This document shows, piece after piece, positions 15,736 to 26,796 of a stretch of DNA of 64,000 nucleotides. The notes below the pieces were generated by a model, which was given only the letters and a program-made list of their open reading frames with translations, was not told the origin of the DNA and did no database searches. A program made the position numbers and the translations under genes. Source of the DNA: Neobacillus novalis NBRC 102450 (GTDB lineage Bacteria > Bacillota > Bacilli > Bacillales > Cytobacillaceae); NCBI RefSeq assembly GCF_001591805.1, contig NZ_BCVP01000001.1, positions 1 through 64,000 on the forward strand, in the 5' to 3' direction. Numbering within the stretch: position 1 is the stretch's first letter; each line of letters opens with the position of its first letter.

Positions 15736-17532
15736 TTATCCATTCACAACATCTTCTAATCTTTCCACCGCGCCATTTTGCAGGAGGAACATTTTATGAT
15801 AGAGTCCTCCAAATGCTAGCAGTTCTTGATGCGTTCCGCGTTCGACGATTTCCCCTTGATGCAAGACGAGGATTAAATCGGCATCTTGGATGGTTGATAA
15901 ACGGTGCGCGATCGCGATTGTTGTCCGTCCTTTGCGCATTTTGGCCAGTGCCGTTTGGATGGCTTCTTCTGTTTCCGTATCAATATTGGCCGTCGCCTCA
16001 TCGAGCACCAATATTTTTGGATTGGCCGCAATCGTCCTGGCAAAGGCAATTAATTGCCGCTGTCCGCTTGAGAAAGTCGCTCCCCGCTCGACAACCTTAT
16101 GGTCAAAGCTGTCCTCTAGCCTGTCGATAAATGTGTGCGCTTGAACGAATCTTGCCGCTTCCTTCACCTCTTCATCCGTCAATCTTTCATTATGAAGGCG
16201 AATATTATCCTTTACTGTTCCGTAGAACAAGAATGGATCCTGGAGCACTAGGCCCATCTTCTCTCTTAGCTCAGGTTTGGTAAAGTGACGAATCGATTCG
16301 CCGTCAATTAAAATTTCCCCACGTTCATATTCGTAAAAACGCATCATCAAATTAATGATCGAGCTCTTTCCGCTGCCTGTGTGGCCGACCAATGCGACCG
16401 TTTCACCGGGGGTAGCTGTAAAGGAGATATTTTTTAGAACATCCCGTTTACCATCGTAGGAAAAACTTAAATTCTTAAACTCAATTCTTCCTTGTTGAAT
16501 TGCAATCGTCTCCTCGTCCTTTTGAACAGGAGCCAATTCCTCTTCATCCAACAATCTAAACACGCGGGAACCGGCAACGATTGCCTGTTGGTATAAGGAA
16601 AGCCTCATCATCATCTGGTTTACCGGCTCAAAGAAACGGTCTAAATAATTGATAAACGCATAGATGACCCCAATTTCCACACTGTGTTGGAAGGAAGTAA
16701 TCCCGAAATAGCTTAAGACAATGATTAGGGCAAAAATATAAATCAAATCAATCGCTGGTCTTAACAAAAGACCATCAATTTTAATATTTTTCATACCTGC
16801 TTTGTAATGCTGCTCGTTGATATCGCCAAATTCTTGACGAAGGCGTTTTTCTTGGCGAAAAACTTGAATAATCGACATTCCTGAAAGCGACTCGGCCAGC
16901 TTCGCGTTCAATTGGCTCAATCTCTCGCGCATATCAAGGTAAAACCGCGAGCTTAATTTTCGATATAAGTTCATCACAAACAATAAGATTGGAATAATAA
17001 TGACGCAAAACAAGGCAAGCTTTACATTCAAAATAAACATAGCAATAAAAATACCTGTCAGCAGAAAGCCACTTTGGATGAAGGTGGCAATGACGGTGAC
17101 AAACATATCTTTAATCGCTTCCGTATCATTTGTCACCCTGGACACAATACTTCCCGCAGGGGTTTTATCAAAGTACTTCAAACCAAGCGACTGGACTTTT
17201 GAAAATACATCGATTCTGAGCTGTTGGATAATGTATAGGGCAATCTCCTGAAACTTCACAAATTGGAAAAACATCAAGACAGCTTTTACAATTTGAATAC
17301 CCATGTAAATGGAGCCCAGAATCAATAATGGCTGGAATTCAAGCTTCCCTGGTGTCAAATAGTCATCGATAAAGATTTTGACTAAATACGGCAGGAAGAT
17401 ATCTCCTATAGTTGTTAAGAGCAGCAGAACGAAGGCGATGCTGATCATTTTCTTATGTGGTTTTGTATAAGAAAGTAGACGGAACAATATCTTTCTTTGT
17501 TCACGTTCTGACAGCTGCATTTTCTCTTCCAT
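15736..17532 (-). CDS. Heterodimeric ABC exporter, catalytic subunit
   Basis: 598 residues from the ATG at 17532, which sits 1 bp after the partner's stop and behind a GGGGGG RBS. A six-helix ABC exporter domain (residues about 20-320) is followed by an ATPase with Walker A GHTGSGKSSIINLMM, signature SSGQRQ and Walker B plus catalytic Glu LVLDEATANID. It pairs with the upstream gene, whose ATPase has Asp in place of the catalytic Glu. This division of labour is that of BmrC/BmrD, YfiB/YfiC and TM287/288 type multidrug exporters. The substrate is unknown and I do not assign a B. subtilis symbol. Confidence 0.9.
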   Translation of the reverse strand: MEEKMQLSEREQRKILFRLLSYTKPHKKMISIAFVLLLLTTIGDIFLPYLVKIFIDDYLTPGKLEFQPLLILGSIYMGIQIVKAVLMFFQFVKFQEIALYIIQQLRIDVFSKVQSLGLKYFDKTPAGSIVSRVTNDTEAIKDMFVTVIATFIQSGFLLTGIFIAMFILNVKLALFCVIIIPILLFVMNLYRKLSSRFYLDMRERLSQLNAKLAESLSGMSIIQVFRQEKRLRQEFGDINEQHYKAGMKNIKIDGLLLRPAIDLIYIFALIIVLSYFGITSFQHSVEIGVIYAFINYLDRFFEPVNQMMMRLSLYQQAIVAGSRVFRLLDEEELAPVQKDEETIAIQQGRIEFKNLSFSYDGKRDVLKNISFTATPGETVALVGHTGSGKSSIINLMMRFYEYERGEILIDGESIRHFTKPELREKMGLVLQDPFLFYGTVKDNIRLHNERLTDEEVKEAARFVQAHTFIDRLEDSFDHKVVERGATFSSGQRQLIAFARTIAANPKILVLDEATANIDTETEEAIQTALAKMRKGRTTIAIAHRLSTIQDADLILVLHQGEIVERGTHQELLAFGGLYHKMFLLQNGAVERLEDVVNG

Positions 17533-17533
17533 C

Positions 17534-19285
17534 TTAATGCCCCCCATGCTCAACAAGTTCTTCTAGCTGCTGGTGTACATACATTTCCTTATACCATTCG
17601 TCCAATTCCATCAGGTCCTCATGTGTGCCTCGTTCGATTACCTGCCCATTCTCGAGGACAATAATAAGATTTGCATGTTGGATTGCACTTAAACGGTGCG
17701 AGGTAATGATGGTAGTTTTCCCCTTGCGATTTTGCCTTAAGGAGGAAAGGATGGCTTCCTCCGTTTTCGCGTCTACTGCTGATAAGGAATCGTCGAGTAC
17801 GAGGACTTCCGGATTCATAAGCAGCGCGCGGGCAATCGAAATTCTTTGCTTTTGCCCGCCCGACAACGACACGCCTCGTTCACCGACAATGGTTTGATAC
17901 CCATCAGTAAATTGAAGGATATCGTCATGGATATTGGCTAATTTTGCTGCATGTTCGATTTCCTCGCTTGTTGCTGTTGGGTCAGTAAAGGCAATGTTCT
18001 CCGCAACAGTAGCGGAAAATAAGAAATGGTCTTGCGGGACATAGCCAATCGCTTCCCGTAATTTTTCGAGCTTATAGTCCTGCAGTTTTTGTCCGCCAAA
18101 AAGGATTTCCCCTTGATAGCCTTCAAATTCGCGAATAAGAAGTTTTAACAGTGTCGTTTTGCCTGAACCCGTTTTACCGACAATTCCGAGTGTTTCCCCG
18201 GCATTTAGCGAAAGGAAAATATCATTTAAGAGTGGCTGTGAATCTCCTGGGTAGGTAAATTCAGCGATTTGATACTGAATATCGCCATACGGCAAGGTAT
18301 CAAGCGCCTTGTCATGATCCGTGATTTCGACCTTTTCCCTAAGAAGAGTAGCAACTCGGTCGTAGGAAGCGCGGCCGCGTTCCACGATGTTAAACAGCCA
18401 GCCAAACGCCAGCATTGGCCAAATTAATAACCCTAGATAGGTGGTAAACGAGATTAATTCACCAATCGATAATTCATCATTAAGGACATACTTGGCCCCA
18501 AATGCGATCGATAAGAAAAAGGAAATCCCGGTGATGATGGAAATGGTAGGGTCATAGAGTGAGTCGATTTTCGCGACGACAATATTTTTCTGAACCACAT
18601 CTTCTGATTGTTTCCGAAAATCTTCAATATCTTCCTGTTCCTGTCCAAACGTTTTGATGACCTTTATCCCGGAAATACTTTCCTGTGTCTTATCATTTAG
18701 TGACGAGAACGCTTCCTGGGCCTTATAAAAACTTTTATGCAGCATCGTTCCAAACCAGCTAGTCAGCATCGCCATAAATGGCATCGGAATTAAACAAATT
18801 AACGTTAATTTCCAGCTGATTGTAAAGGCCATTGCAATGATTACAAACCCGCCCGTTGAAAGGGAGTCTACGAGTGTTAAGACCCCTGCCCCTGCTGTTT
18901 GCTGGATGGCGGACAAGTCGTTGGTTGCATGTGCCATCAGATCTCCAACACGGCTTTTCTGATAAAAAGCTGGTGACATATTCGTAAAATGTTGATATAA
19001 GCGATTCCTTAAAATTTTACTCAGTTTAACCGATGAACCAAAAATCATGATTCTCCAATAATACCTTAGGACATACATCGCAATCCCGACACCAACAAGG
19101 ACGATAACCCATTCCACCAACATCGCTTTTGTAATCGTGCCTTCATTTATATGGTCAGCAATAATCCCGATTACCTTCGGCGGTACTAACTGGAGCAGTG
19201 CCACGATCAGCAAAAGGAAAACCCCTGATATGTACGCTTTTTTCTCCTGCTTAAAAAACCAACCTAATTCTAAAAAAACTTTCAT
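17534..19285 (-). CDS. Heterodimeric ABC exporter, degenerate-site subunit
   Basis: 583 residues: exporter membrane domain (about 1-300), then ATPase with Walker A GKTGSGKTTLLKLL and signature SLSGGQKQR. Walker B reads LVLDDSLSAVD, so the catalytic Glu is Asp. In heterodimeric exporters such as BmrC this marks the subunit that forms the non-hydrolysing site. The downstream catalytic partner begins 1 bp after its stop, so the two are translationally coupled. It is probably a multidrug or peptide exporter. No transcription-attenuation leader like that of bmrBCD was seen in the 185 bp upstream. Confidence 0.9.
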   Translation of the reverse strand: MKVFLELGWFFKQEKKAYISGVFLLLIVALLQLVPPKVIGIIADHINEGTITKAMLVEWVIVLVGVGIAMYVLRYYWRIMIFGSSVKLSKILRNRLYQHFTNMSPAFYQKSRVGDLMAHATNDLSAIQQTAGAGVLTLVDSLSTGGFVIIAMAFTISWKLTLICLIPMPFMAMLTSWFGTMLHKSFYKAQEAFSSLNDKTQESISGIKVIKTFGQEQEDIEDFRKQSEDVVQKNIVVAKIDSLYDPTISIITGISFFLSIAFGAKYVLNDELSIGELISFTTYLGLLIWPMLAFGWLFNIVERGRASYDRVATLLREKVEITDHDKALDTLPYGDIQYQIAEFTYPGDSQPLLNDIFLSLNAGETLGIVGKTGSGKTTLLKLLIREFEGYQGEILFGGQKLQDYKLEKLREAIGYVPQDHFLFSATVAENIAFTDPTATSEEIEHAAKLANIHDDILQFTDGYQTIVGERGVSLSGGQKQRISIARALLMNPEVLVLDDSLSAVDAKTEEAILSSLRQNRKGKTTIITSHRLSAIQHANLIIVLENGQVIERGTHEDLMELDEWYKEMYVHQQLEELVEHGGH

Positions 19286-19470
19286 TAAACCTCCCCCAAA
19301 ACACTTCTAAAATCCAACCGTTAACTTTGTTTCTTTGAAATACTGCATCCATCCCAATCCAACCAGTTGCGGTTTTATTTTATCAAATATTTCTAAAATA
19401 ATAAAGATTTCGAAACCAGAGTTTTAAAGCATGAAAAAAGCACCCATTCATATGGAGTGCTTGTCCGGTT

Positions 19471-19695
19471 CTATTTAGATTGTTGCTTGTTCATAGCTTG
19501 CATCATTTGGTTGATTTTCTTCTGAGATGGTTTTTGTCCCATTTGCATCATCATCATTTTTAACATTTGTTCATTAATTGGCGGATTTTTCTTCAAATAG
19601 CTCATCATATATTTGCGAGCAATGAAAAATCCTAGCGCTACACCAGCAGCTAATGCCAGTATACCAACTAGAATCGCAATTCCTGTTGTACCCAT
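19471..19695 (-). CDS. yneF: YneF, small membrane protein (UPF0154)
   Basis: 74 residues: one N-terminal transmembrane helix ([26 protein letters not shown]) and a basic, methionine-rich tail with [20 protein letters not shown], the UPF0154 hallmark. It stands after sirA as in B. subtilis. The function is not known. RBS GGAGG at the start; a GCACTCC-type hairpin with T-run follows (19435-19465). Confidence 0.9.
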   Translation of the reverse strand: MGTTGIAILVGILALAAGVALGFFIARKYMMSYLKKNPPINEQMLKMMMMQMGQKPSQKKINQMMQAMNKQQSK

Positions 19696-19768
19696 TCAAC
19701 TTCCTCCTTCATGTTGTCTACCATACAGTGTACTAAAAAAAACAGGATTAGACAATATCTGCTTTCAA

Positions 19769-20212
19769 TTAGATAAATTTTCTTTCCTTAATCGGCTTTA
19801 ACCAGCCATAACGCTGGTGATCAAGGTCTAGCGCTAAAAAGGAAGACTCGCATTTTCGCAGCACTTCAAAAAACGCCGTTTCTGCTTCATAGCTGCCGCC
19901 AGCCTCTACTGTTATCAATTCTTGAAAAACTTCTAATTTGGCAGTACTTAGTTTTCCGCTTATTTCTATCGAGTATGCACCCTGCTCCGCTTTAAATCCT
20001 TTTATTCTACTTAGCTGTTTTTGAATTAGCTGATGGATTTTCAAGGCCTCAACCCTTTTAGTTATATAAGAAATTTGTTTTTCTGTAATAAATTTTAGTT
20101 CACCGTCTGCTTTTTGATGTTCCATAAAAAGCTGAAAGAACAATCGCTCTCTTCCGAAGTAATGGGCAGCAAATTCATCTTCTATTAAATAAAGCTGATA
20201 TTTTCTCACCAC
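19769..20212 (-). CDS. sirA: SirA, sporulation inhibitor of replication
   Basis: 147 residues starting MVRKYQLYLIEDEFAAHYFGRE, the conserved start of SirA/YneE. SirA binds domain I of DnaA early in sporulation and blocks new rounds of chromosome replication. The location between tkt and yneF is the same as in B. subtilis, where Spo0A-P turns the gene on. A perfect Spo0A box lies about 90 bp upstream of the start. Confidence 0.9.
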   Translation of the reverse strand: MVRKYQLYLIEDEFAAHYFGRERLFFQLFMEHQKADGELKFITEKQISYITKRVEALKIHQLIQKQLSRIKGFKAEQGAYSIEISGKLSTAKLEVFQELITVEAGGSYEAETAFFEVLRKCESSFLALDLDHQRYGWLKPIKERKFI

Positions 20213-20300
20213 GGTTCTCCCCTTCGTTGATTACCCTTTTAACCATTATAAAAAATGGCAAGCGAAACATTTGTCTTACGGCGGCAAAAACTTCCACTAA

Positions 20301-20311
20301 TTTTGTCGAAT
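20301..20311 (+). promoter_or_regulatory. Candidate Spo0A box upstream of sirA
   Basis: TTTTGTCGAAT contains the TTTGTCGAA core of Spo0A-binding sites. It lies in the tkt-sirA gap, about 90 bp before the sirA start. Spo0A control of sirA is established in B. subtilis; use of this site here is inferred. Confidence 0.5.
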
Positions 20312-20398
20312 TCCAAGTTTCTAACCGATTGTACTATGAATTCGGTAGATTTATTTAAGATTCCTTCAATATTATTAAATTTTATGGTAATCAAAAAA

Positions 20399-20432
20399 AA
20401 GGAGAACGGAATTTTTCCGTTCTCACTTGAAT
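20399..20432. terminator. Terminator of tkt
   Basis: GAGAACGGAA / TTCCGTTCTC around TTTT, located 10 bp after the tkt stop codon on the minus strand, with flanking A and T-runs. Confidence 0.65.
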
Positions 20433-20441
20433 GTAACGTTT

Positions 20442-22448
20442 TTATTTATTCAATAACGCCTTAACTCGTGCAACGACGTTATTTACGGTAAAGCCGTATT
20501 CTTCCATAATCTTTTCTCCCGGTGCAGATGCGCCGAATTTGTCAATTGCTAAGACATCGCCTTCATCGCCCGTGTATTTGTGCCAGCCGAATGATGCGCC
20601 GACTTCAATTCCAAGACGTTTTTTCACATTTTTCGGAAGGACGGAGTCTTTGTATTCTTGGGATTGCTGCTCGAAGCGGTCCCATGATGGCATACTGACC
20701 ACAGAAACGTGAACACCATCGCCAGCCAGTGCTTTTTGTGCTTCAACAGCAAGGCTAACCTCTGAACCCGTCGCCAACAGCAACGCATCTGGAGTATTGC
20801 GTTCTGAAGGTGAAACGACATAGGCACCTTTTGAAACTCCCTCATATGCATTTGTATCCGTTCCTTTTAATGTTGGTAAATCTTGACGTGTCAATACGAG
20901 CACTGTTGGCTTGTTCGTTGACTCAACCGCCAGCTTCCAAGCTGCCGCTGTTTCGTTACCATCTGCAGGACGAATAATCGATAATCCAGGCATCGCACGT
21001 AGGGCAGCAAGCTGTTCGATTGGTTCGTGTGTTGGGCCGTCTTCTCCAACCGCGATACTATCATGGGTAAATACGTATGTTACCGGTAATCCCATTAACG
21101 CAGCAAGACGAATGGCCGGACGCACGTAATCAGAGAAGACAAAGAACGTTCCGCCAAATACTTTCGCTCCGCCATGCAAGGCAATTCCATTCATCGCAGC
21201 ACCCATTGCAAATTCACGGACACCAAACCAGAAATTCCGGCCTTCATAGGAACCAGGCATATAGTCTTTTGAACCTTTAATCATCGTTTTATTCGAACCA
21301 GCAAGATCCGCAGAACCACCGATAAAAATAGGTAGGTTTTTCGCAATGCTATTTAATACTTCACCTGAAGAAGCGCGGCTTGCAAGGCTTTTCCCTTCAC
21401 TGTAAACCGGAATATCTTTGTCCCAGCCTTCAGGGAGTTCATTTTTCAATGCCTGCTCCAGCTGTGTGGCTAGTTCAGGATATTCTTTTTTATACTGGGC
21501 AAAAAGGTCATTCCATTCTCTTTCCTTCTTCTCACCATTTTCAGCAATGAGTTTTTGGAAGTTGTCGTAAACTTCCTGTGGTACATGGAAATCTTCTTCG
21601 AACGTCCATTTATATGCTTCTTTTGTCAGCTTTAACTCATCTGCACCGAGCGGCATTCCGTGTACACCTGAAGTTCCAGCTCGGTTCGGGGAACCATAAC
21701 CGATTACTGTTCTTACCTCAATCATCGTCGGCCGGTCTAGGTCATTTCTAGACTCTTCAATGGCTTTCGCAATTTCTTCAAGATTATTGCCATCTTCAAC
21801 GCGAAGATATTGCCAGCCGTACGCCTCAAAGCGTCCCTTAACACTCTCAGAGAAAGATTTATCTAGGTCGCCATCAAGAGAAATATCATTGGAATCATAG
21901 AGCACAACTAACCGTCCTAATTTCAGGTGTCCGGCAAGTGATGCAGCTTCCGCAGACACACCTTCCATTAAGTCGCCATCACCGCAAATGCTGTATGTAA
22001 AATGGTTCACAAGTTCATAATTATCTTTATTATAAACACTTGCGACATGTCGTTCTGCTATCGCCATGCCAACTGCCATCGCAATCCCCTGGCCAAGCGG
22101 GCCAGTTGTTGCTTCTACACCTTCTGTGTGGCCGTACTCAGGGTGTCCAGGCGTTTTACTTCCCCATTGACGGAATTGCTTTAAATCATCCATGCTAAGC
22201 TTGTAGCCGGATAAGTGGAGCATGCTGTATAACAAGGCAGAGCCATGACCAGCTGATAACACAAAGCGATCACGGTTAAACCAATGGGGATTCTTTGGGT
22301 TTTGGTTCATAAAGCGAGTCCATAATGTATAGGTCATTGGTGCAGCGCCCATCGGCATCCCAGGGTGTCCTGAGTTTGCTTTCTCGATTGCATCAATGGC
22401 AAGCGTCCGAATTGAGGTAACTGATAAATCATCAATAGTATTAAACAT
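20442..22448 (-). CDS. tkt: Transketolase
   Basis: 668 residues, the usual length. The thiamine-diphosphate motif [19 protein letters not shown]...NDISLDG is near residue 155. The active-site loops [10 protein letters not shown], the [14 protein letters not shown] motif and the C-terminal TGSEVSLA domain are all in order. The enzyme moves two-carbon units between sugar phosphates in the non-oxidative pentose phosphate pathway. The position between ynzC and sirA matches B. subtilis. There is no sign of damage. Confidence 0.97.
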   Translation of the reverse strand: MFNTIDDLSVTSIRTLAIDAIEKANSGHPGMPMGAAPMTYTLWTRFMNQNPKNPHWFNRDRFVLSAGHGSALLYSMLHLSGYKLSMDDLKQFRQWGSKTPGHPEYGHTEGVEATTGPLGQGIAMAVGMAIAERHVASVYNKDNYELVNHFTYSICGDGDLMEGVSAEAASLAGHLKLGRLVVLYDSNDISLDGDLDKSFSESVKGRFEAYGWQYLRVEDGNNLEEIAKAIEESRNDLDRPTMIEVRTVIGYGSPNRAGTSGVHGMPLGADELKLTKEAYKWTFEEDFHVPQEVYDNFQKLIAENGEKKEREWNDLFAQYKKEYPELATQLEQALKNELPEGWDKDIPVYSEGKSLASRASSGEVLNSIAKNLPIFIGGSADLAGSNKTMIKGSKDYMPGSYEGRNFWFGVREFAMGAAMNGIALHGGAKVFGGTFFVFSDYVRPAIRLAALMGLPVTYVFTHDSIAVGEDGPTHEPIEQLAALRAMPGLSIIRPADGNETAAAWKLAVESTNKPTVLVLTRQDLPTLKGTDTNAYEGVSKGAYVVSPSERNTPDALLLATGSEVSLAVEAQKALAGDGVHVSVVSMPSWDRFEQQSQEYKDSVLPKNVKKRLGIEVGASFGWHKYTGDEGDVLAIDKFGASAPGEKIMEEYGFTVNNVVARVKALLNK

Positions 22449-22626
22449 GAATTACATCCTTTCTTAATTACAGGGTTACTAAACACATCATTAATATTAT
22501 ATTGCTGCAGTCTATAATTCAACCGATAGCACTGAAATAAGCTGCAAAAGTCATTTTGTTTCTTATTTTGACACAGAAGTTGCTGATATATGTAGAAAAG
22601 GAATACAAATGTGTATTCCTTTAAAA

Positions 22627-22857
22627 TTAATGAAGTGTATTTTTTTTCCTTATTTTAATTTTTTCCGGTGTTACGTCGTTTCCTTCTGGATCAATAAACT
22701 TTGTATTTGTTAATGTATCGAGCATACTTGAACGGAATGTTGACAAATATTCGCTTCTTAATTGCGATTGTTCTTTTGCTTCTGTCTCCGTTAATCCTGC
22801 CGCTTTTGCTTTTCTTGCCAGCTCATTGATTCTAGCCATTTTTTCTTTCGATAGCAT
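22627..22857 (-). CDS. ynzC: YnzC family protein (DUF896)
   Basis: 76 residues, MLSKEKMARINELARKAKAAGLTETEAKEQ..., a two-helix protein of the DUF896 family, SOS-regulated in B. subtilis as the third gene of the yneA-yneB-ynzC operon. Same order and strand here. A GAATACA / TGTATTC hairpin follows (22599-22620). Its molecular role is unknown. Confidence 0.92.
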   Translation of the reverse strand: MLSKEKMARINELARKAKAAGLTETEAKEQSQLRSEYLSTFRSSMLDTLTNTKFIDPEGNDVTPEKIKIRKKNTLH

Positions 22858-22938
22858 TCAAGAACCTTCCTTTCGGTAAAGAATCTGTAATGTCATACGA
22901 TTTTACTAAAAAAGAGGCTTCTTGACAAGGTAAAAGCA

Positions 22939-23598
<660 letters not shown>

Positions 23599-23925
23599 CT
23601 AGTCTCCGAAAGCGCCGGCTAATTCTGTTGTAGTTGCAGATGTGATTTTATTTACAGGAATGATGATTTCTTTACCAGGAAAAATGTGATCATCGATATT
23701 TTCATTATGCCTTTTAACCCAGCTTACGAACTCTTCGGTCGTTAAAGTGTGCTGCCCGGAATATTGCTTCGAGATTTCCCAAAGTGAATCCCCTTCAGAA
23801 ATCTTAACCTGGAGGTAATTTTCCTTGTCATTGGTATGATTTTGAATCGATAGTACGATAGCTAATGAACAGCTTAAAATAATAAGAGTAATGGCATACG
23901 AATATTGGTTCCAGATTTTTCTCAT
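23599..23925 (-). CDS. yneA: YneA, SOS cell-division suppressor
   Basis: 108 residues from the ATG at 23925 (GAGGGG RBS; the frame is open upstream as far as the lexA promoter). One transmembrane helix (YAITLIILSCSLAIVLS) is followed by a LysM domain (KISEGDSLWEISKQYSG...PGKEIIIP). YneA holds up septum formation after DNA damage until repair is done. It is transcribed divergently from lexA behind a LexA box that sits between its -35 (TTGACA, 23995-24000) and -10 (TATAAT, 23971-23976) elements. Confidence 0.92.
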   Translation of the reverse strand: MRKIWNQYSYAITLIILSCSLAIVLSIQNHTNDKENYLQVKISEGDSLWEISKQYSGQHTLTTEEFVSWVKRHNENIDDHIFPGKEIIIPVNKITSATTTELAGAFGD

Positions 23926-23942
23926 GATTACACCCCTCATAG

Positions 23943-24049
23943 GAATATACGTTCTCTTTTTGTTGATTTTATTATAATCCGAACATTCGTTTGTTGTCAA
24001 CAATTAATTCGAACTTATGTTTGTATAAAATTGGCGAACATGCTATAAT
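23943..24049. promoter_or_regulatory. Shared lexA/yneA SOS control region with LexA boxes
   Basis: Two good Bacillus LexA boxes: CGAACATTCGTTTG (23980-23993) and CGAACTTATGTTTG (24010-24023). A weaker half-conserved one, GAATATACGTTC, lies at 23943-23954. The first lies inside the yneA promoter spacer. The second overlaps the lexA -35 (TTGTAT, 24021-24026; -10 TATAAT, 24044-24049; 17-bp spacing). Both genes would therefore be repressed by LexA and opened by DNA damage. Confidence 0.88.
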
Positions 24050-24083
24050 AGAGTCAACATTAACCAGGCGAGGTGCTTTTATC

Positions 24084-24707
24084 ATGGGAAAAATATCAAA
24101 GCGTCAACAGGATATTCTGGATTTCATCAAGTCGGAAGTTAGGAGTAAAGGCTATCCACCTTCCGTAAGAGAAATTGGCGAAGCAGTTGGACTAGCTTCC
24201 AGCTCTACTGTTCACGGTCATCTAGCAAGACTGGAGACTAAAGGGCTCATTAGACGGGATCCTACGAAGCCAAGAGCAATCGAAATACTAGAAGTGGATG
24301 AAGCCGCGCATATCCCGAGAAACAAAGTAGTCAATGTTCCAGTAGTTGGGAAAGTTACCGCCGGTTTGCCAATTACAGCCATCGAAAACGTGGAAGAGTA
24401 CTTCCCTCTGCCAGAAAGCTTGGCACCAGCTGATGAACAAGTCTTTATGTTGGAAATCATGGGTGAGAGCATGATTGAGGCTGGAATCCTTGACGGTGAC
24501 TATGTCATTGTCAAACAGCAGCAAACGGCGAATAACGGTGATATAGTTGTTGCCATGACCGAAGAAGATGAGGCTACATGCAAACGATTTTTTAAAGAAA
24601 AGGACTATATCCGCCTGCAGCCGGAAAATTCTACGATGGACCCGATTATTTTAAGGAATGTTTCCATCCTCGGAAAAGTCATTGGGGTTTATCGCCATAT
24701 CCATTAA
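24084..24707 (+). CDS. lexA: LexA, SOS response repressor
   Basis: 207 residues from the ATG at 24084; an upstream in-frame extension runs through the promoter and is not used. The N-terminal winged helix ([30 protein letters not shown]) binds the boxes described above. The self-cleavage Ala-Gly is in VTAGLP, the catalytic Ser in GESMIEAGI and the Lys in TCKRFF. RecA filaments trigger the cleavage. A perfect terminator (AAGAGCTGG / CCAGCTCTT, 24714-24738) follows. Confidence 0.97.
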   Translation: MGKISKRQQDILDFIKSEVRSKGYPPSVREIGEAVGLASSSTVHGHLARLETKGLIRRDPTKPRAIEILEVDEAAHIPRNKVVNVPVVGKVTAGLPITAIENVEEYFPLPESLAPADEQVFMLEIMGESMIEAGILDGDYVIVKQQQTANNGDIVVAMTEEDEATCKRFFKEKDYIRLQPENSTMDPIILRNVSILGKVIGVYRHIH

Positions 24708-24713
24708 TAGTAA

Positions 24714-24740
24714 AAGAGCTGGCGTATACCAGCTCTTTTC
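24714..24740 (+). terminator. lexA terminator
   Basis: AAGAGCTGG / CCAGCTCTT around CGTATA, then a short T-run, directly after the lexA stop. Confidence 0.8.
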
Positions 24741-24897
24741 TATTGGGAAAAAACTTTATAAATAATATTTCTCTGTTCGATATATTGAAAATTCAGTATA
24801 TTTACCCATGCTGATATTGTTAATCTTTAATATAATTGAACTACACCATGATTTACCTTAGGTCCAAAAATAAACGGCTTAAGGAGTGTGAGGAACG

Positions 24898-25182
24898 GTG
24901 TTAACGAACATTATTTTCTCGTTAGTGATTGGTGGGTCGGTTGGGATTATTGGACATGTTCGAAAGTACGGCAAAATTATTATGCCACGGAAAACAAAAA
25001 GGTTCATTTATCTCGGTTTTCTAGAAGAATTGCTTCTAGGTGCAGTTGCTGCTCTTCTCCTTGTTTTGTATGCCGCTCCAAATTCATTTGTCGAGATGAT
25101 CATTTTTTCGATCATTGCTGGAATTGGTGGTGATGCCGTCCTAAAAAGGTTTAAACTCTTAAATCAAGACAGCGATAAATAA
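24898..25182 (+). CDS. Small membrane protein, DUF4257 type
   Basis: 94 residues from a GTG start behind AAGGAGTG. Three hydrophobic segments are separated by basic loops (VRKYGKIIMPRKTKRF, then VLKRFKLL at the end). Glycine-rich helices suggest tight packing. It resembles the DUF4257 proteins of Bacilli; function unknown. It stands alone between lexA and the convergent glnA, with a terminator at 25197-25226. Confidence 0.75.
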   Translation: MLTNIIFSLVIGGSVGIIGHVRKYGKIIMPRKTKRFIYLGFLEELLLGAVAALLLVLYAAPNSFVEMIIFSIIAGIGGDAVLKRFKLLNQDSDK

Positions 25183-25196
25183 GGACACGAAAAAAC

Positions 25197-25226
25197 AAAC
25201 CCTTAGCACTTGTGCTAAGGGTTTGT
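25197..25226. terminator. Bidirectional terminator between DUF4257 gene and glnA
   Basis: AACCCTTAGCA / TGCTAAGGGTT around CTTG with A-run on one side and T-rich on the other. It serves both convergent genes. Confidence 0.8.
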
Positions 25227-25232
25227 TCTTGA

Positions 25233-26567
25233 TTAATACATGCTCATATATTGATCACGTTCCCATTGGTGTACAACCGTGCGGAACATATCCCATTCAA
25301 TTTCTTTTGCCTCTAGGAAGTGTTCGAAGATATGCTCGCCAAGAGCAGATACAATGGCATCGTCAGCCTTTAACGTATCTAATGCCTGTGCTAATGTTGC
25401 TGGGAGATCGATGATTCCCTCTTCGATTCTTTCCTCCTTGCTCATCACATAAATATTACGGTCAACAGGTGCCGGCGGAGTTAGTTTATTTTTTATTCCT
25501 TCTAATCCAGCTTTCAAAAGCACAGCCATGGCAAGATATGGGTTTGCTGCCGGGTCGACACTTCGCACTTCTACACGTGTACTTAATCCGCGTGAAGCGG
25601 GAATACGGACTAAAGGTGAACGGTTTTGTGCGGACCACGCGACGTAACATGGTGCCTCATAGCCGGGTACAAGACGCTTATACGAGTTAACAGTAGGATT
25701 GGTGACCGCTGTAAAGCTCGGAGCGTGTTTTAAAATACCGGCAATGAATTGGCGTGCTGTATCACTCATTTGAAGATCGCCAGTCGGCTCATAAAAGGCA
25801 TTTTCACCATTTTTAAATAATGAGAGGTTCATATGCATCCCGGAACCATTCACACCGAATAATGGTTTTGGCATGAACGTCGCGTGCAGGCCGTGTTTAC
25901 GGGCGATTGTTTTCACGACAAGCTTGAATGTTTGGATTTGGTCACATGCTGTTAAGGCATCCGCATATTTAAAATCAATTTCGTGCTGTCCAGGAGCTAC
26001 CTCATGGTGGGAAGCTTCGATTTCAAAGCCCATTTCTTCCAACTCGAGTACGATGTCACGGCGGCAGTTTTCACCGAGATCATGTGGAGCAAGATCGAAA
26101 TATCCGCCATGATCATTTAGTTCTAATGTTGGCTGCCCTTTATCATCTAATTTGAACAAGAAGAATTCTGGCTCAGGTCCAAGATTAAAATCTGTAAAGC
26201 CAAACTCCCTCATTTCTTTTAAAACACGTTTTAAGTTATTGCGCGGATCGCCGCCAAATGGAGTGCGGTCTGAATTGTGAATATCGCAAATTAAGCGGGC
26301 AACTTTTCCTTTTTCCGCTGTCCAAGGAAAAACAACCCAAGTATCTAAATCTGGAAACAGATACATGTCAGACTCTTCAATCCGAACAAACCCCTCAATT
26401 GAAGATCCGTCGAACATCATTTTGTTATCAAGTGCCTTTTCTAATTGGCTAATTGGAATTTCTACGTTTTTTATGGTTCCAAGAATATCTGTAAATTGCA
26501 GGCGAATAAATTTCACATTTTCCTCTGATGCCAACCGCTTAATGTCTTCTCTTGAATACTTTGCCAC
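25233..26567 (-). CDS. glnA: Glutamine synthetase type I
   Basis: 444 residues from the GTG at 26567, which has GGAGGT 7 bp upstream; longer in-frame readings run into the inserted MITE and are not used. Conserved sites: [13 protein letters not shown] metal ligands, NGSGMHMN, and [14 protein letters not shown] ending in NRSPLVRIP. The enzyme makes glutamine from glutamate, ammonia and ATP. In Bacilli the feedback-inhibited form also controls TnrA and GlnR activity. It is the second gene of the glnRA operon, but a 186-bp repeat element now separates the two genes. Confidence 0.97.
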   Translation of the reverse strand: MAKYSREDIKRLASEENVKFIRLQFTDILGTIKNVEIPISQLEKALDNKMMFDGSSIEGFVRIEESDMYLFPDLDTWVVFPWTAEKGKVARLICDIHNSDRTPFGGDPRNNLKRVLKEMREFGFTDFNLGPEPEFFLFKLDDKGQPTLELNDHGGYFDLAPHDLGENCRRDIVLELEEMGFEIEASHHEVAPGQHEIDFKYADALTACDQIQTFKLVVKTIARKHGLHATFMPKPLFGVNGSGMHMNLSLFKNGENAFYEPTGDLQMSDTARQFIAGILKHAPSFTAVTNPTVNSYKRLVPGYEAPCYVAWSAQNRSPLVRIPASRGLSTRVEVRSVDPAANPYLAMAVLLKAGLEGIKNKLTPPAPVDRNIYVMSKEERIEEGIIDLPATLAQALDTLKADDAIVSALGEHIFEHFLEAKEIEWDMFRTVVHQWERDQYMSMY

Positions 26568-26610
26568 AGTAAAACCTCCAATGGTATTTAAAACTTTTTC
26601 TTTAGTGAAA

Positions 26611-26796
26611 GGCTTTGTTAAAAGGGAATGTTGATTTCCGTTCCAGGCGCTTCGCTTTCCGCGGGGCGGGCGGTGAGCCTCCTCGGCGCTAAAGCGCCTG
26701 CGGGGTCTCACCTGTCCCGCTGATCCCGCAGGAGTCTCGCGCCTTCCACTCCAATCAACATTGTGATCAAAATCAACAATATTCTTTAACATAGCC
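26611..26796. mobile_element. 186-bp MITE between glnR and glnA
   Basis: The ends are inverted: the left starts GGCTTTGTTAAAAGGGAATG and the right, on the minus strand, GGCTATGTTAAAGAATATTG; both continue TTGATTT. An exact 8-bp target duplication TAGTGAAA flanks it (26603-26610 and 26797-26804). The interior is GC-rich and strongly self-complementary (for example GGCGCTAAAGCGCC at 26684-26697 and CTCC/GGAG arms), with no gene. The end sequence matches that of the 373-bp element at 3916-4288. The insertion point is inside the glnR stop codon and changed TAA to TAG. Confidence 0.88.

Noticed and set aside
25233..26792. 519-residue N-terminally extended glutamine synthetase
   Set aside because: The extra 75 codons lie in the inserted repeat element; a GTG with a strong RBS at 26567 gives the normal 444 residues.
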